Notes: generated by a model from the sequence alone, not told the origin. A DNA stretch of 64,000 bases from Nafulsella turpanensis ZLM-10 (GCF_000346615.1 NZ_ANNU01000045.1:1-64000); one strand, 5' to 3'. Shown: positions 29,701-37,894, counted from the stretch's first letter. Numbers and translations: made by a program.

Positions 29701-29838
29701 CCACGGGTAACCGCCGGACGCCACTTTGTAGATTGGGCAGGAACTTCTGACAGAGGTGCAAAGCTGGCTCAGGGTACTTATGTGGTAACTTTAAAGAGCA
29801 GAAACGGTGTTGAAACGGAAGAGCTGGTAATTGAATAA
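26713..29838 (+). CDS. Secreted glycoside hydrolase family 31 (alpha-glucosidase/xylosidase type)
   Basis: A 1041-residue exported enzyme. The signal peptide is MKRLFTAFILLCLLPGSLLA. Residues ~20-145 form an extra N-terminal beta domain. The GH31 N-domain (~150-370) contains ARFDLKPREALYGTG. The (beta/alpha)8 barrel has the catalytic nucleophile Asp in WWSDLGEPENHP (~residue 535) and the acid/base Asp in WSGDIQRSWSG (~600). After distal beta domains, residues ~955-1041 form an Ig-like module (YTLEVADAAG, GTYVVTLKSRNG) resembling FlgD-like or type IX secretion C-terminal domains. That would place the enzyme at the surface or outside the cell. Whether it prefers glucose, xylose or another alpha-linked sugar is not decided by these motifs. 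Confidence 0.94.
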   Translation: MKRLFTAFILLCLLPGSLLAQILTAAPAEFTLDDEVTIVYNASLGNKALEDYQGDVYLHTGVITDKSAGTTDWKYVQGEWGKREPRLKMKELANNQYQFTFVPREFYGIPENESAQQLAFVFRNADGSIAGKDAEGNDLFLDVSQRVEEEIVLVDKNYLSHAMENNTLKVKTDQGDILITAYDKGITKVSLLTAEHQPSEDSYSVIMEPKEMPVQLVEKENYLLYDAPYLDVFVQKAPFQLKFLADGDTLVAEEAGFYEQKEVIGARFDLKPREALYGTGSRALPFDRRGHELKIYNEAHYGYTKGAPVLNVAVPFVVSSGGYGILFDNHYAGNLDAGATEKDVLDFRFRGGAASYYVLAEDSYAELLDSYTNLTGKQPLPPLWSLGFIQSKYGYKDEKEAREIVDKLIADDFPIDALVLDLYWFGVEGDMGRLDWDRTKWTEPEEMMEDLEELGVKTIVIAEPYFTKESGNFEELAEKGLLVTNEAGEPYVIEDFWAGSAGLIDFTKPEAREWMWEFYKDRIEEGVSGWWSDLGEPENHPAGMRHALGEPFEVHNIFSMLWAEFIYENYRRDFPDQRVFNLIRSGYAGMQRYATFPWSGDIQRSWSGLQTQIPIMLGMSMSGIAYMHSDLGGFTGGGLQPELYARWLQFGAFVPIMRAHGAGGIPPEPVFYEDPYKSIVRDYIQLRYSMMPYIYTMAWKFTEEGLPLAKPMNFYDPEDPVLVNINDQYYWGEEMLVAPIINLGQRERAVVFPDGNWIDFWTNEVYRGNTSVNVEAPLERLPLFARAGSFIPMAPPMQNTTEFLTDTLLVRYFPHESNPVSDYTMYIDDGETPDPEEFQLLHFKGNLQEGKTVVTFTKEGDDYEGAPEERFIQLQVMRVENAPASLSINGEAVRMLSSLEAVNTEAGAYFDADNNVLYVSFVWEEEPVQLEIEQLVLKGDEAAETGQEQGFNLHVPFRNPAAGPTGITLGYDIFKPGSYTLEVADAAGRIVFIKSLPRVTAGRHFVDWAGTSDRGAKLAQGTYVVTLKSRNGVETEELVIE

Positions 29839-29857
29839 AATAGGAGAAACCTGAAAT

Positions 29858-29899
29858 AAAAAAGAGGCTGTTTCCGTCCATGGAAGCAGCCTCTTTTTT
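29858..29899. terminator. Bidirectional terminator between the GH31 and DUF1989 genes
   Basis: A long stem (AAAAAAGAGGCTG / CAGCCTCTTTTTT, extended inward by TTTCC/GGAAG) lies between convergent genes. A-run and T-run flanks on both strands let it stop transcription from either side. Confidence 0.9.
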
Positions 29900-29920
29900 C
29901 TTCATCTCAAAAGAGAAATG

Positions 29921-30526
29921 CTAACCTTCCCAATCATCCAGAACAGCAAAATGGATAGGTTTATAGCGAAAGTTATTCGACTGGCCGGCAGAACAGGCAG
30001 TCAGGCCGACGATAAGATCCATTTCTGCACGGAAAGCTACAAAGTCACCAGCTTTACTTAATGGTGGGTCTACACTTAACTGTCCATCCGGAGAGAACTG
30101 CACATTCATAAAAATGTTAAATGTGGTGCCTATGGCATCGGGGCTTATTTCGAAAGGGGCAAAGTTTGTATATAAATTCTCGAAACAGCTGGGGTGGTGT
30201 CCCTTATGTTCGTACAGCTTTACAAACATTTCCTGGCTACAGGGAGTGAGGAGAAAATCATGTCTTCCACAGGTGTCCTCTATTAATTGCAGCATATGAT
30301 TGCTACGGTTAGAGTACAAATAATCACCTTTTTTGATTAAAACAGAACTGGCATAATCGATGGTCCGCCCTCCGGAGAGGCTTTCTTTTTTATCGTGCAG
30401 GTTAAAGCAAAACAAATCCGCTACCTGTTCTCCTTCAGGGTCGGAAACCCAAAGGAACTGTCCTTTTTTAAGTTTAAATGCCGTGCCGCTCTGCGGCGGA
30501 ATTTTCTGTACTTTTTCTTTTAACAT
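29921..30526 (-). CDS. DUF1989 / urea carboxylase-associated family protein
   Basis: A 201-residue cytosolic protein of the DUF1989 family. Seen parts are IPPQSGTAFKLKKGQFLWV, DPEGEQVADLFCF, LLTPCSQEMF, the H-rich EHKGHHPSCFENL and the C-terminal GLTACSAGQSNNF. Members include the CgdA/CgdB subunits of carboxyguanidine deiminase in guanidine breakdown, so a hydrolase acting on C-N bonds of guanidine- or urea-like compounds is the best family guess. The start at 30526 lies 14 bases after the stop of the YqcI/YcgG-type gene; an in-frame start 33 bases earlier would overlap it and adds an unlike N-terminus. No urea carboxylase or guanidine transporter is nearby, so the classical pathway does not apply here. 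Confidence 0.85.
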   Translation of the reverse strand: MLKEKVQKIPPQSGTAFKLKKGQFLWVSDPEGEQVADLFCFNLHDKKESLSGGRTIDYASSVLIKKGDYLYSNRSNHMLQLIEDTCGRHDFLLTPCSQEMFVKLYEHKGHHPSCFENLYTNFAPFEISPDAIGTTFNIFMNVQFSPDGQLSVDPPLSKAGDFVAFRAEMDLIVGLTACSAGQSNNFRYKPIHFAVLDDWEG

Positions 30527-30540
30527 AAGGAAGTAGAGGG

Positions 30541-31296
30541 TTAAGGATGGAAAGGGCACTTCCAGCCTTCAGCTACATTGCGCCCTGAATATTGCTTTGC
30601 TTCTGAGCCTTCGCCGAAATCCTGAAGCATTGGATTAAGACTCCCTTGCAGCTGCTGGTCACGCTCCCGTATTTTAGCTTTCATGGTACTGTAGGTGCCA
30701 TTCTGCTTTAGTTCTTCGAACTGCCGGTGCGGGTTAAAAACAAGGAGAGGGTAAGGAAAGCTACGGGCCTTACGCGAAGAAGAAGGGTGCATCCCTACCA
30801 CGTAAAAGGCAGTTCCTCCAAAGCTAAAGCTAAACTCCGGGTCATCGGGATGTTGGCTAACGCTGCTGTCCCATTCAAAATACCGGCTGCTTTGCCGGTG
30901 AAGTTCCTGTAGCTGATTCCAAAGTAGTTGTTCAAATTCTTTTTCTGAATCTGGAATAGGGGAAAGAAAAGCCGCTAAGAAAGAGGTATAATCACTTTCC
31001 AGCCTTTCCTGTTCCTGAATAAAGTGCAAAAGGTCATGGGAGAGGCCAAGAGAAGAATTTTTGCCACCTAATGTTCTATACACTCCTACACGATAACTAT
31101 TGGTGTTGAAGGAAGCTTTCGCTGCAAGACAGGGAAAATTTCTGTCAAGGATAAAGTTCCGGAGTTGTGATTCTACCTTCTGGCTTTCCTGGATACTTAC
31201 AGACCTTTGCGGACTACCTAGTGATGAAAGATGGGGGTTAATATAGTTACTATGCACCTTTGCTGCGGTGCTGTTAAAAGGGTTTCCAGTAGTCAT
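30541..31296 (-). CDS. YqcI/YcgG (GntA-like) family protein, putative haem-dependent N-hydroxylase
   Basis: A 251-residue cytosolic protein of the YqcI/YcgG family. Recognisable blocks are FPCLAAKASFNTNSYRVGVY (~residue 54), GGTAFYVVGMHPSSSRKAR (~158), LLVFNPHRQFEELK (~184) and the C-terminal EGWKCPFHP. Characterised relatives include GntA (guanitoxin pathway) and AglA (argolaphos pathway), haem enzymes that hydroxylate a guanidine nitrogen. From that I infer N-hydroxylation of arginine or another guanidino compound, but most family members are uncharacterised. It is the first gene of a two-gene operon with DUF1989; both families touch guanidine-like chemistry. No biosynthetic genes such as NRPS or aminotransferases flank the pair. 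Confidence 0.82.
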   Translation of the reverse strand: MTTGNPFNSTAAKVHSNYINPHLSSLGSPQRSVSIQESQKVESQLRNFILDRNFPCLAAKASFNTNSYRVGVYRTLGGKNSSLGLSHDLLHFIQEQERLESDYTSFLAAFLSPIPDSEKEFEQLLWNQLQELHRQSSRYFEWDSSVSQHPDDPEFSFSFGGTAFYVVGMHPSSSRKARSFPYPLLVFNPHRQFEELKQNGTYSTMKAKIRERDQQLQGSLNPMLQDFGEGSEAKQYSGRNVAEGWKCPFHP

Positions 31297-31414
31297 AGTA
31301 AAAAATGTATCATCATATGCTCTTATCGTTCAAACTAAAAGTTCCGATTTTGGAGCTTATGATCAATACGTGAAAGGGGTACTATGGTTTCTTAAACAAA
31401 ATCGTCAGGAGCGG

Positions 31415-33481
31415 TTAAAACATCCAGCGGATTTGTGCTTTTAGCTGCTGAAACATTGAGCCATCAATCTTTTCTGTACCACTGCCAATCTGCTCCCGGT
31501 CCAGGTAAGTGGTTCTGGACCATCTTAACCAAATGCTAAGCTGGCGGTGGAGCTTGTATCTCAGTAGCAGGTACTGTCTTATTCCCTTCCCGTAATAAGC
31601 AGGAATAGAAAAAGCCCATAAAACATCCTTCTCATACACATACTGCCGGGTTTCGTAATTGTCTGTCTGGAACAATGCTACCCGGCCGCTCAATTGAACC
31701 TGGCCCCACTTCCAGCTTGCATCCTGCACCAGCACATAGCCGTTACTGATGTTTTCATCCAGAGCATAGCTGCTCCACTGCAGCCGGGAATGGAGATCCA
31801 GTTTATCGTAAGGGGAAAAGCTTAAGCTGAGCAGGTAGTTTCTTCTTGTCCCGGGCAAAGGTTGTCTTAGGGTACTTTCCCCGGAGCTGTTTATTGCCTT
31901 TACCTCCTCCCGGAACTGGCCGTACAGTAATAACTGTCTGGAAGGTTGGTAATTTGCCCGCAGCATATATTCATAACCGCCGGAGGGGGCGTTAACCCTG
32001 TAGCGTAGCCAAGGAAAACGGAAACTATCGAAATAGCCACTAAACCAGAGGTAGCTCTTCGGCTGGAATTTAAGGCCCCAGTAGAGCCCTTCTTCATTAA
32101 TGGGGCGGCTTCCTTCGCCAAAAGCAGTTCTGTAGAAGCTGTGAAAATTCTTCTCGTATTTCCTGTAAAGAAATGAAAAGTCGAGCACTGGGAGTAAGGA
32201 GCTTAAAACACCGGCGACCATTCCTTTGCCGCCACTCTGGCTAATGGCCACTTCGGAAAATAAATTAAAATTTTGCCAGCTGTATTCAGTAAAGAGGCTG
32301 CCAGTGAGGTTCTGTTGCCCGTTAAATTCAAAGAAATTATACAGCCTTGGCTTCCGTTGCCATGGTTTGCTGAAGTGCGTATACAAAGTAGTGGCCCCTA
32401 TCTGGAACCGCCTGTTCCTGCTTTTATAGTGCAGAACCCCGCCTGCAGATTGCTCCCGTATATTGTCCTTGGCTTCCCGCTCTCTTATTGTTCGATGGAA
32501 GCCGGTTTGTTGAAGAGAACCAAAAAAGGCATCTTCAACCTCCTGTTCGAGGATGGCATCTTGCCGGCTCGAAGAATAGAAGGTGGTAAGCTCAAGAGCA
32601 GGAGTAAGGGTATAGGTAAATCCTGCTCCGCGGAAGAAGCCGGTTTCCAGTACAGAAGTGTAAGGCCTGAGGCCGGTATTGTTTCGCCGGATAGTTGTAA
32701 TGGTTTCTGCACCTTTACCAATGCTAAAGCCAGAGCCAAAAACGAGGCTCTGGCCGTATTGCAGCTGAAAGTCGCCTACCACTATTTTACTGAAATTGCC
32801 CTGTCGGTACAGTATGGCGTGGAAAGAAAAGAAATCAGCTCCATATTGTTTTAACCGGGGATTCCACTCAACCGGCTCGCCTGCATCCTTTTCCAGGGTA
32901 AGGCCGAAGCTGAAATCGTGAGGGCGGTTAAGCCTAAAGCGGGCATATACTTTGTTTGCCGAGCCTAAATAAGCTGGAGGGAGTGTATCAGCTGAGGGAA
33001 GGAAACCTGCTTTTTGTTCCAATACTCTTTCGGTTCGGAGGAGAAACATTTTTTGACCATCCTGGAGAATGCGGCGGACTAGCGGCTTTCGGGAGCGTAA
33101 AAAAGGCTCCTCACTTACCGTTACAAAAGGTAGTATTCGGTAAATTGTTGTTAAATCCCAGCCAGGGATAGCCTGTAGTTCATAAATACTTAAAAGAAGA
33201 CCATTACGCTCTTTGTGCCTTTGGAGCTGAATAATCTGCTCATCTGACAAAACAAAGAGGGACTGAAGTTCTTCGACTGTGGCCTTATTTAAATCAAGGG
33301 GCTGGGTGTAATACTGTAACAGTACTTCATAAATATCCTCATATGGCAGATCATTAGCCGGAACAGGGAAAAGCTGCTCAATCAGCCGCTGAACATCCTC
33401 CGATTCCCCTAAAGGCCTGTCCTGGGAAGCTGCCTGGATGGAGAGGAGTAAGAGCAAAGTACAGAGGAGAAAGACCTTCAT
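31415..33481 (-). CDS. Helix-hairpin-helix protein with predicted outer-membrane beta-barrel
   Basis: 688 residues with a signal peptide (MKVFLLCTLLLLLSIQAASQ). Residues ~62-121 hold two helix-hairpin-helix motifs of the ComEA kind (PLDLNKATVEELQSLF, YELQAIPGWDLTTIYRI). The remaining ~560 residues are a long series of alternating aromatic/polar beta strands (e.g. FGLTLEKDAGEP, QLQYGQSLVFGSGFSIGKG, LLYGQFREEV) ending in IRWMF. A terminal aromatic residue is usual for outer-membrane barrels. The architecture places a DNA-binding-type fold in the periplasm beneath a large pore. No function is established that I know of. It follows the PorQ-like gene by 71 bases on the same strand and is probably co-transcribed. 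Confidence 0.78.
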   Translation of the reverse strand: MKVFLLCTLLLLLSIQAASQDRPLGESEDVQRLIEQLFPVPANDLPYEDIYEVLLQYYTQPLDLNKATVEELQSLFVLSDEQIIQLQRHKERNGLLLSIYELQAIPGWDLTTIYRILPFVTVSEEPFLRSRKPLVRRILQDGQKMFLLRTERVLEQKAGFLPSADTLPPAYLGSANKVYARFRLNRPHDFSFGLTLEKDAGEPVEWNPRLKQYGADFFSFHAILYRQGNFSKIVVGDFQLQYGQSLVFGSGFSIGKGAETITTIRRNNTGLRPYTSVLETGFFRGAGFTYTLTPALELTTFYSSSRQDAILEQEVEDAFFGSLQQTGFHRTIREREAKDNIREQSAGGVLHYKSRNRRFQIGATTLYTHFSKPWQRKPRLYNFFEFNGQQNLTGSLFTEYSWQNFNLFSEVAISQSGGKGMVAGVLSSLLPVLDFSFLYRKYEKNFHSFYRTAFGEGSRPINEEGLYWGLKFQPKSYLWFSGYFDSFRFPWLRYRVNAPSGGYEYMLRANYQPSRQLLLYGQFREEVKAINSSGESTLRQPLPGTRRNYLLSLSFSPYDKLDLHSRLQWSSYALDENISNGYVLVQDASWKWGQVQLSGRVALFQTDNYETRQYVYEKDVLWAFSIPAYYGKGIRQYLLLRYKLHRQLSIWLRWSRTTYLDREQIGSGTEKIDGSMFQQLKAQIRWMF

Positions 33482-33552
33482 GGCTTTACCATTTTCTTTA
33501 ACAAATACTGGAGGCTCAGGTGGTGAGCCACGCCTATGGTAGTAGTATGCTG

Positions 33553-34308
33553 TTAAGCATAGTTAAAGTGCAGCCTTCTTATCTGAAAGCCTAAGCCAAA
33601 AGAACCTTCCACAGGTCGGGTACGGATTCCGGTGCGGACTGTAAGGGCAGGAATAATGGCATATTCCAGTCCGGCAGAAAAGCGGGCGGGAAATTCCACA
33701 TTTTTGCGTGTCTGGACGTAGAGCTGCAGCTTATCGGAGGGTAAATAGGAAAGGCCTGCCGTAAGGAGGGTTGGGAGCCGTTCTTCGCTTCTTCGCGAAA
33801 CATGACTCTGGCTGATGTTATACACATGTGCTGCAAAATGTAGCTTAGGGAGGAGCATTGCTTTTCCGCCCAGTTCCGCTACAAAATTGCCATGGCTGCC
33901 TACTGTTTCAATTGCTTGTTGAAGGTAATTTAGTTTTATGCCAACTGAGATGTAGTTAATTTTGTGGCTGTAGCCGATACCAGCAGAATGGACACTATAA
34001 ATTCCGGTGCCGAAACGGCTAACAGAGCCACCTAATACACCGGTTGGTAATGGCCAGGCGATTAATGCACCCAGTGTGCTGAGCTCCTGTAACTGAAACC
34101 GGGTTTGGTAGCCAAAAGCTACGGCAGGTGCTTCCACATCTGCCAGCGATCCAATATTATTCAGGATTGCCCAGATGTCGCTGAGGCCCACACTGGCATG
34201 GCCTAATGCGGCTGCGCGTGCTCCACTTATTGCAGGGTATACCTGGCCATGAGCGAAAGGAATAGCAAGTAAAAAGAAGCTGAAAATAAACAGGCAGTTC
34301 CTGAGCAA
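33553..34308 (-). CDS. PorV/PorQ-like outer-membrane protein
   Basis: 251 residues with a signal peptide ending near HGQVYP. The mature start ISGARAAALGHASVGLSDIW and the NNIGSLADVEAPAVAFGYQ block are typical of the PorV/PorQ family of FadL-like barrels. The rest alternates as beta strands and ends in LHFNYA. PorV and PorQ serve the type IX secretion system; this short version may have another role, and no other T9SS subunit is in the window. First gene of a likely two-gene unit with the HhH-barrel protein and divergent from the YwqK-like gene. Confidence 0.75.
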   Translation of the reverse strand: MLRNCLFIFSFFLLAIPFAHGQVYPAISGARAAALGHASVGLSDIWAILNNIGSLADVEAPAVAFGYQTRFQLQELSTLGALIAWPLPTGVLGGSVSRFGTGIYSVHSAGIGYSHKINYISVGIKLNYLQQAIETVGSHGNFVAELGGKAMLLPKLHFAAHVYNISQSHVSRRSEERLPTLLTAGLSYLPSDKLQLYVQTRKNVEFPARFSAGLEYAIIPALTVRTGIRTRPVEGSFGLGFQIRRLHFNYA

Positions 34309-34372
34309 AACTTTAAAGTTATTGATGTAAATAATGATATAATAGTGTTAGTTTATGATTTGTTTTTGATAT

Positions 34373-34993
34373 ATGAAGAAGTTGTACTATTTGCTGCTTT
34401 GCAGTCTGCATTCCTTTTCCGCCTTCGCACAGGAAGCCGATACCCTTTATTATTCCGGAGGAGAGTTGAAGGCTTTCGGGCAGATGGTAAATGGGGAAAG
34501 GGAGGGCCAATGGAAGTTTTTTTACCCCGATGGAACCCTTAGTGGAGTAGAGCAAAATCAACAGGGAGAGCTGGAAGGGGAGGTGCTGCGCTATGGTTTT
34601 GAAGGGGAGCTTATCTCAAGGGAACACTACAAGGAGGATTTATTGCAGGACTCTTCCTTCTACTACCATTCAAATGGTCAGCTCCACCGGAAAGGGCGCT
34701 ATGAGGAAGGTCTGTACGAGGGAGTCTGGGTTTCTTATAATGAGATGGGAGTTCTGGTGCAGAAAGGGGATTATATAGAAGGCTTTCCGGCTGGCGAGTG
34801 GTTCTTTTATTATGAAAATGGAAAACTCCACCAGCATGGGCACTTTATTGGGGGAAAGGAAAATGGAGAGTGGAGGTATTACGATAAAAAAGGGCGGCTG
34901 GAATACAGTGGTTACTGGAAAAAGGGAGAAAGAGTCGGGACGTGGTACATTTACAATAAAAGAGGGAAAAGAAAAATCTTTGAGGAGTACTGA
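34373..34993 (+). CDS. Exported YwqK-like (MORN-type repeat) protein
   Basis: 206 residues with a signal peptide (MKKLYYLLLCSLHSFSAFAQ). The mature part is a chain of ~23-residue repeats with the pattern YY.nG.l...G.y..G...G.W..y (e.g. GQMVNGEREGQWKFFYPDG, GHFIGGKENGEWRYYDKKG). Databases often call this family 'YwqK antitoxin', but here the protein is secreted and no toxin gene is next to it, so that name is misleading. The repeats suggest binding or a structural role at the envelope. The gap to the next plus-strand gene is 141 bases. Confidence 0.85.
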   Translation: MKKLYYLLLCSLHSFSAFAQEADTLYYSGGELKAFGQMVNGEREGQWKFFYPDGTLSGVEQNQQGELEGEVLRYGFEGELISREHYKEDLLQDSSFYYHSNGQLHRKGRYEEGLYEGVWVSYNEMGVLVQKGDYIEGFPAGEWFFYYENGKLHQHGHFIGGKENGEWRYYDKKGRLEYSGYWKKGERVGTWYIYNKRGKRKIFEEY

Positions 34994-35134
34994 TGGAGGA
35001 TTTTAAGCCAGCAGCCAGGAAGAACCAAAGTTTATTTACCGGTTAACCTTTACTGTGGCCTCTGATGAAATATTTGTTGAAGCTCCGGAGAAAAAGATGA
35101 AGATTAAGACTTTATTAATTTTTGCTCCTCCTCT

Positions 35135-37798
35135 ATGATGTTCATTAAGGAAAAAAAATTGCTGCAGGTTTACCGGCCTATATTTTTACTTACCTCCGCT
35201 TTGCTTTTTTTAATTAATTCACTGCCTGCCCAGGGAATTAGAGGAACTATCCAAGACCAGTCAGGGGAGCCTCTGCCTTTTGCTTCCTTGTATGTACTTG
35301 AACTGAAAGATGGAGCCTCCACCAATATAAATGGAGCTTTCGAAATAAAACTACCCAAAGGCAAGTATACCATTTTAGCCCAGTATATTGGATATAAGCC
35401 CATTCAGGTACAGCTTGAACTGGAGGATGAATGGCTGGAGCATCACTTTACCCTGGAAGAGCAGGCTTTTGTATTAGAGGAGGTGGAGGTTAAGGCAAAG
35501 GCCAGTAATGAAGACCCTGCCTATACCATAATGCGGAAAGCTATAGCAAAAAGGAAGTACCACCTTTTGCAGTACGATAGCTATAAAATGACTGTATATA
35601 TGAAGGGAACCAGTGAGTTAAAAGATGTTCCTTTCTTTCTGAAAAATAAGATTGAAAAAGAGGGCGTACAACTAAACGAAGCCTACACCAGCGAATCCGT
35701 TAGTGAAATTCTCTTTGAGCAGCCCAACAAAATAGAGGAAAGGGTAATTTCTATCCGTTCTACAGGCAGTAATGAAGGGTCGCCGAGCCCGAGCCTTTTT
35801 ATTACCCAACCCTTTTACCAGAACGAAGTAGCTGAGGTAGTATCTCCGCTTTCGCAGCGGGCATTTTCGTATTATCGCTTTAGGTACGAAGGAGCTTCAG
35901 AAGAGGATGGGCTGCAAATTAATAAAATAAAAGTAATCCCTCGGTCCAGGGGGGAGCAGGTGTTTGAGGGGTACATTTATATTATAGAGGACCTATGGGC
36001 CATCCACAGCCTCGATTTACAAACCAGCAGGATGGGCTTTAAAATACATGTAAAACAGAATTATGCCGAAGTAGCCCCGGCTACCTGGATGCCTGTTACC
36101 CACCAATATTTAATTTCAGGCAAAATGTTAGGTTTTGAAATAGATTACCGGTACCTGGCCTCCTCCAGCAATTTTCAGGTAAAATTAAACCCGGATTTGC
36201 TGGCTCAACCAGAAATTATTGATGAAAAGATTGAAGAGGTACCGGAAGGCATAAAGATAGAAAAGGTAGAGGAGAAGGATGAAATAGCTGAAATCCTCAG
36301 CAGCGAAGAAAGAATGACCCGCAGGCAATTTCGTAAAATCATTAAAAAATATGAAAAGGAAGCCCTGGCTGAGCGAAAAGAACCTGAAGTAGTAAGTGAG
36401 CGCAATTATCATATTGATAGTCTCGCGGCTAAACGTGGGGCAGCATACTGGGAAAGTATCCGACCGGTGCCGCTAAGTAAAAAGGAGCAGGAAGGTTACA
36501 GGCGCGACGATTCACTTTCAATGGTCGAAAGTGCCCGCCTCACGGGGATAGATTCTGCCGGAGTTATTCCAAAGAACCATTTTAAGGTACAGGATATACT
36601 GCTGGGAGGGAGCTACAACCTCTCACCACGCACCAGCTTAAAAATTAAGCCCACCCTCGCCCACGTAAATTTTAATACTGTGGAAGGGGTAAATATTGGT
36701 GCCGGGCTGCGCATCAGGCATTCATATGACAGCCTCCGGAGAAGAATTGAGTTTACACCTTCTGCCCGGTACGGATTTTCAAGTGAGAAATTGTATGGAA
36801 AAGCCGGTTTCTCTTACCGCCACAAAAAGGGAAACAGGCAATGGAGTATATCGCTTGAAGGAGGAAGCTTTATTGAGCAGTATAATGAGGATGAGCCTAT
36901 CCACCCGTACGTGAATACCTTAAGCACTTTACTGTTTCGCCAAAATTATATAAAGATATTCGAGAAACAGTATGCTTTACTGGGTTATAATTATCAGCCA
37001 AGCTCATGGCTAAAGCTCTATGGTAATTTGGAATGGGCCCATCGCAGCCCTCTTTTCAACCATACCAACTACAGCTTTTTTTATAAAGATGAACGGGCTT
37101 TTAGCCCTAATGCTCCTCTTAACCAGGAGGTAATCACTACCTTCTTCCCCGAGCACAAGGCCTTGATATTAGAAGCGGAAGTTAGCTACAGACCATTTCA
37201 GAGGTATAGATTGTACAATGGCCGCAAAATTCCATTGCGGGACAAGTCGCCTGAATTCCTGCTGAAATACCGGAAAGGAATAAAAGGAGTTTTAGGAAGT
37301 AAAGTAAACTTTGACCATTTAGAAGCAGGAGTAATCCATGGCTTCAGCTTTGGCGTGCGGGGGAATCTAGCCATTGAATTACGCGGGGGCACCTTCCTGA
37401 ATAACAGTGAAATGTATTTTATGGATTATCAGCATTTTCCCGGTAATCAAACCATTTTAAGCAGCCTTCAGCCCGTTGGAGCTTACCGCTTGCTCGACTA
37501 CTACCGGTATAGCACCAACAATCCATACGTATCCGCATTTATCCATTACCAGTTCCGGAAGTTTCTGCTCACCCAGCTTCCTTTGCTGCGCTTTTCCGGT
37601 CTCAGAGAAAATGTTTTTTTTAATTATCTGAAAACAGAGGTTTCTCCTCATTATTACGAAGTGGGTTATTCCATGGACCGTATCTTTCAGGCTTTTAGGT
37701 TAGACTTTGCTGTATCTTTTACCGATGGGGGATACCAGCAATTGGGTCTGCGAATTGGAATTGCTACCAGCCTTGGAATAGAAGTGGCTGAAGATTAA
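35135..37798 (+). CDS. DUF5686 / carboxypeptidase-like regulatory domain outer-membrane protein
   Basis: 887 residues. A signal sequence (~1-33, with FLLTSALLFLINSLPAQ) leads to a carboxypeptidase-regulatory-like Ig domain (GIRGTIQDQSGEPLPFASLY, ~34-110). A DUF5686 region fills the rest, beginning EDPAYTIMRKAIAKRKYH near residue 130. The C-terminal half has the strand periodicity of a beta-barrel. Such proteins are widespread in Bacteroidota outer membranes and resemble TonB-receptor N-termini without a plug; function is unknown. Two adjacent ATGs (35135 and 35138) can serve as the start. It ends at a shared bidirectional terminator. Confidence 0.85.
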   Translation: MMFIKEKKLLQVYRPIFLLTSALLFLINSLPAQGIRGTIQDQSGEPLPFASLYVLELKDGASTNINGAFEIKLPKGKYTILAQYIGYKPIQVQLELEDEWLEHHFTLEEQAFVLEEVEVKAKASNEDPAYTIMRKAIAKRKYHLLQYDSYKMTVYMKGTSELKDVPFFLKNKIEKEGVQLNEAYTSESVSEILFEQPNKIEERVISIRSTGSNEGSPSPSLFITQPFYQNEVAEVVSPLSQRAFSYYRFRYEGASEEDGLQINKIKVIPRSRGEQVFEGYIYIIEDLWAIHSLDLQTSRMGFKIHVKQNYAEVAPATWMPVTHQYLISGKMLGFEIDYRYLASSSNFQVKLNPDLLAQPEIIDEKIEEVPEGIKIEKVEEKDEIAEILSSEERMTRRQFRKIIKKYEKEALAERKEPEVVSERNYHIDSLAAKRGAAYWESIRPVPLSKKEQEGYRRDDSLSMVESARLTGIDSAGVIPKNHFKVQDILLGGSYNLSPRTSLKIKPTLAHVNFNTVEGVNIGAGLRIRHSYDSLRRRIEFTPSARYGFSSEKLYGKAGFSYRHKKGNRQWSISLEGGSFIEQYNEDEPIHPYVNTLSTLLFRQNYIKIFEKQYALLGYNYQPSSWLKLYGNLEWAHRSPLFNHTNYSFFYKDERAFSPNAPLNQEVITTFFPEHKALILEAEVSYRPFQRYRLYNGRKIPLRDKSPEFLLKYRKGIKGVLGSKVNFDHLEAGVIHGFSFGVRGNLAIELRGGTFLNNSEMYFMDYQHFPGNQTILSSLQPVGAYRLLDYYRYSTNNPYVSAFIHYQFRKFLLTQLPLLRFSGLRENVFFNYLKTEVSPHYYEVGYSMDRIFQAFRLDFAVSFTDGGYQQLGLRIGIATSLGIEVAED

Positions 37799-37843
37799 AA
37801 GATGAAAATGCTGTCACAAAGGGGTTAACTTTTTGTAACAGCC

Positions 37844-37880
37844 AAAAAAAAGCCGCCCTTTTCCTAAAGAGCGGCTTTTG
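37844..37880. terminator. Bidirectional terminator between the DUF5686 and S46 peptidase genes
   Basis: Stem AAAGCCGC(C)CTTT / AAAG(A)GCGGCTTT between two convergent genes, with A- and T-rich flanks on both strands. Confidence 0.8.
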
Positions 37881-37894
37881 CATTATAAAAACAA

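Noticed and set aside
32273-32854. 193-codon open frame on the plus strand
   Set aside because: Antisense to the HhH-barrel gene; composition and absence of motifs mark it as a shadow.
34373-34993. Toxin-antitoxin system suggested by the YwqK family name
   Set aside because: The protein has a signal peptide and MORN-type repeats, and no toxin gene is adjacent.
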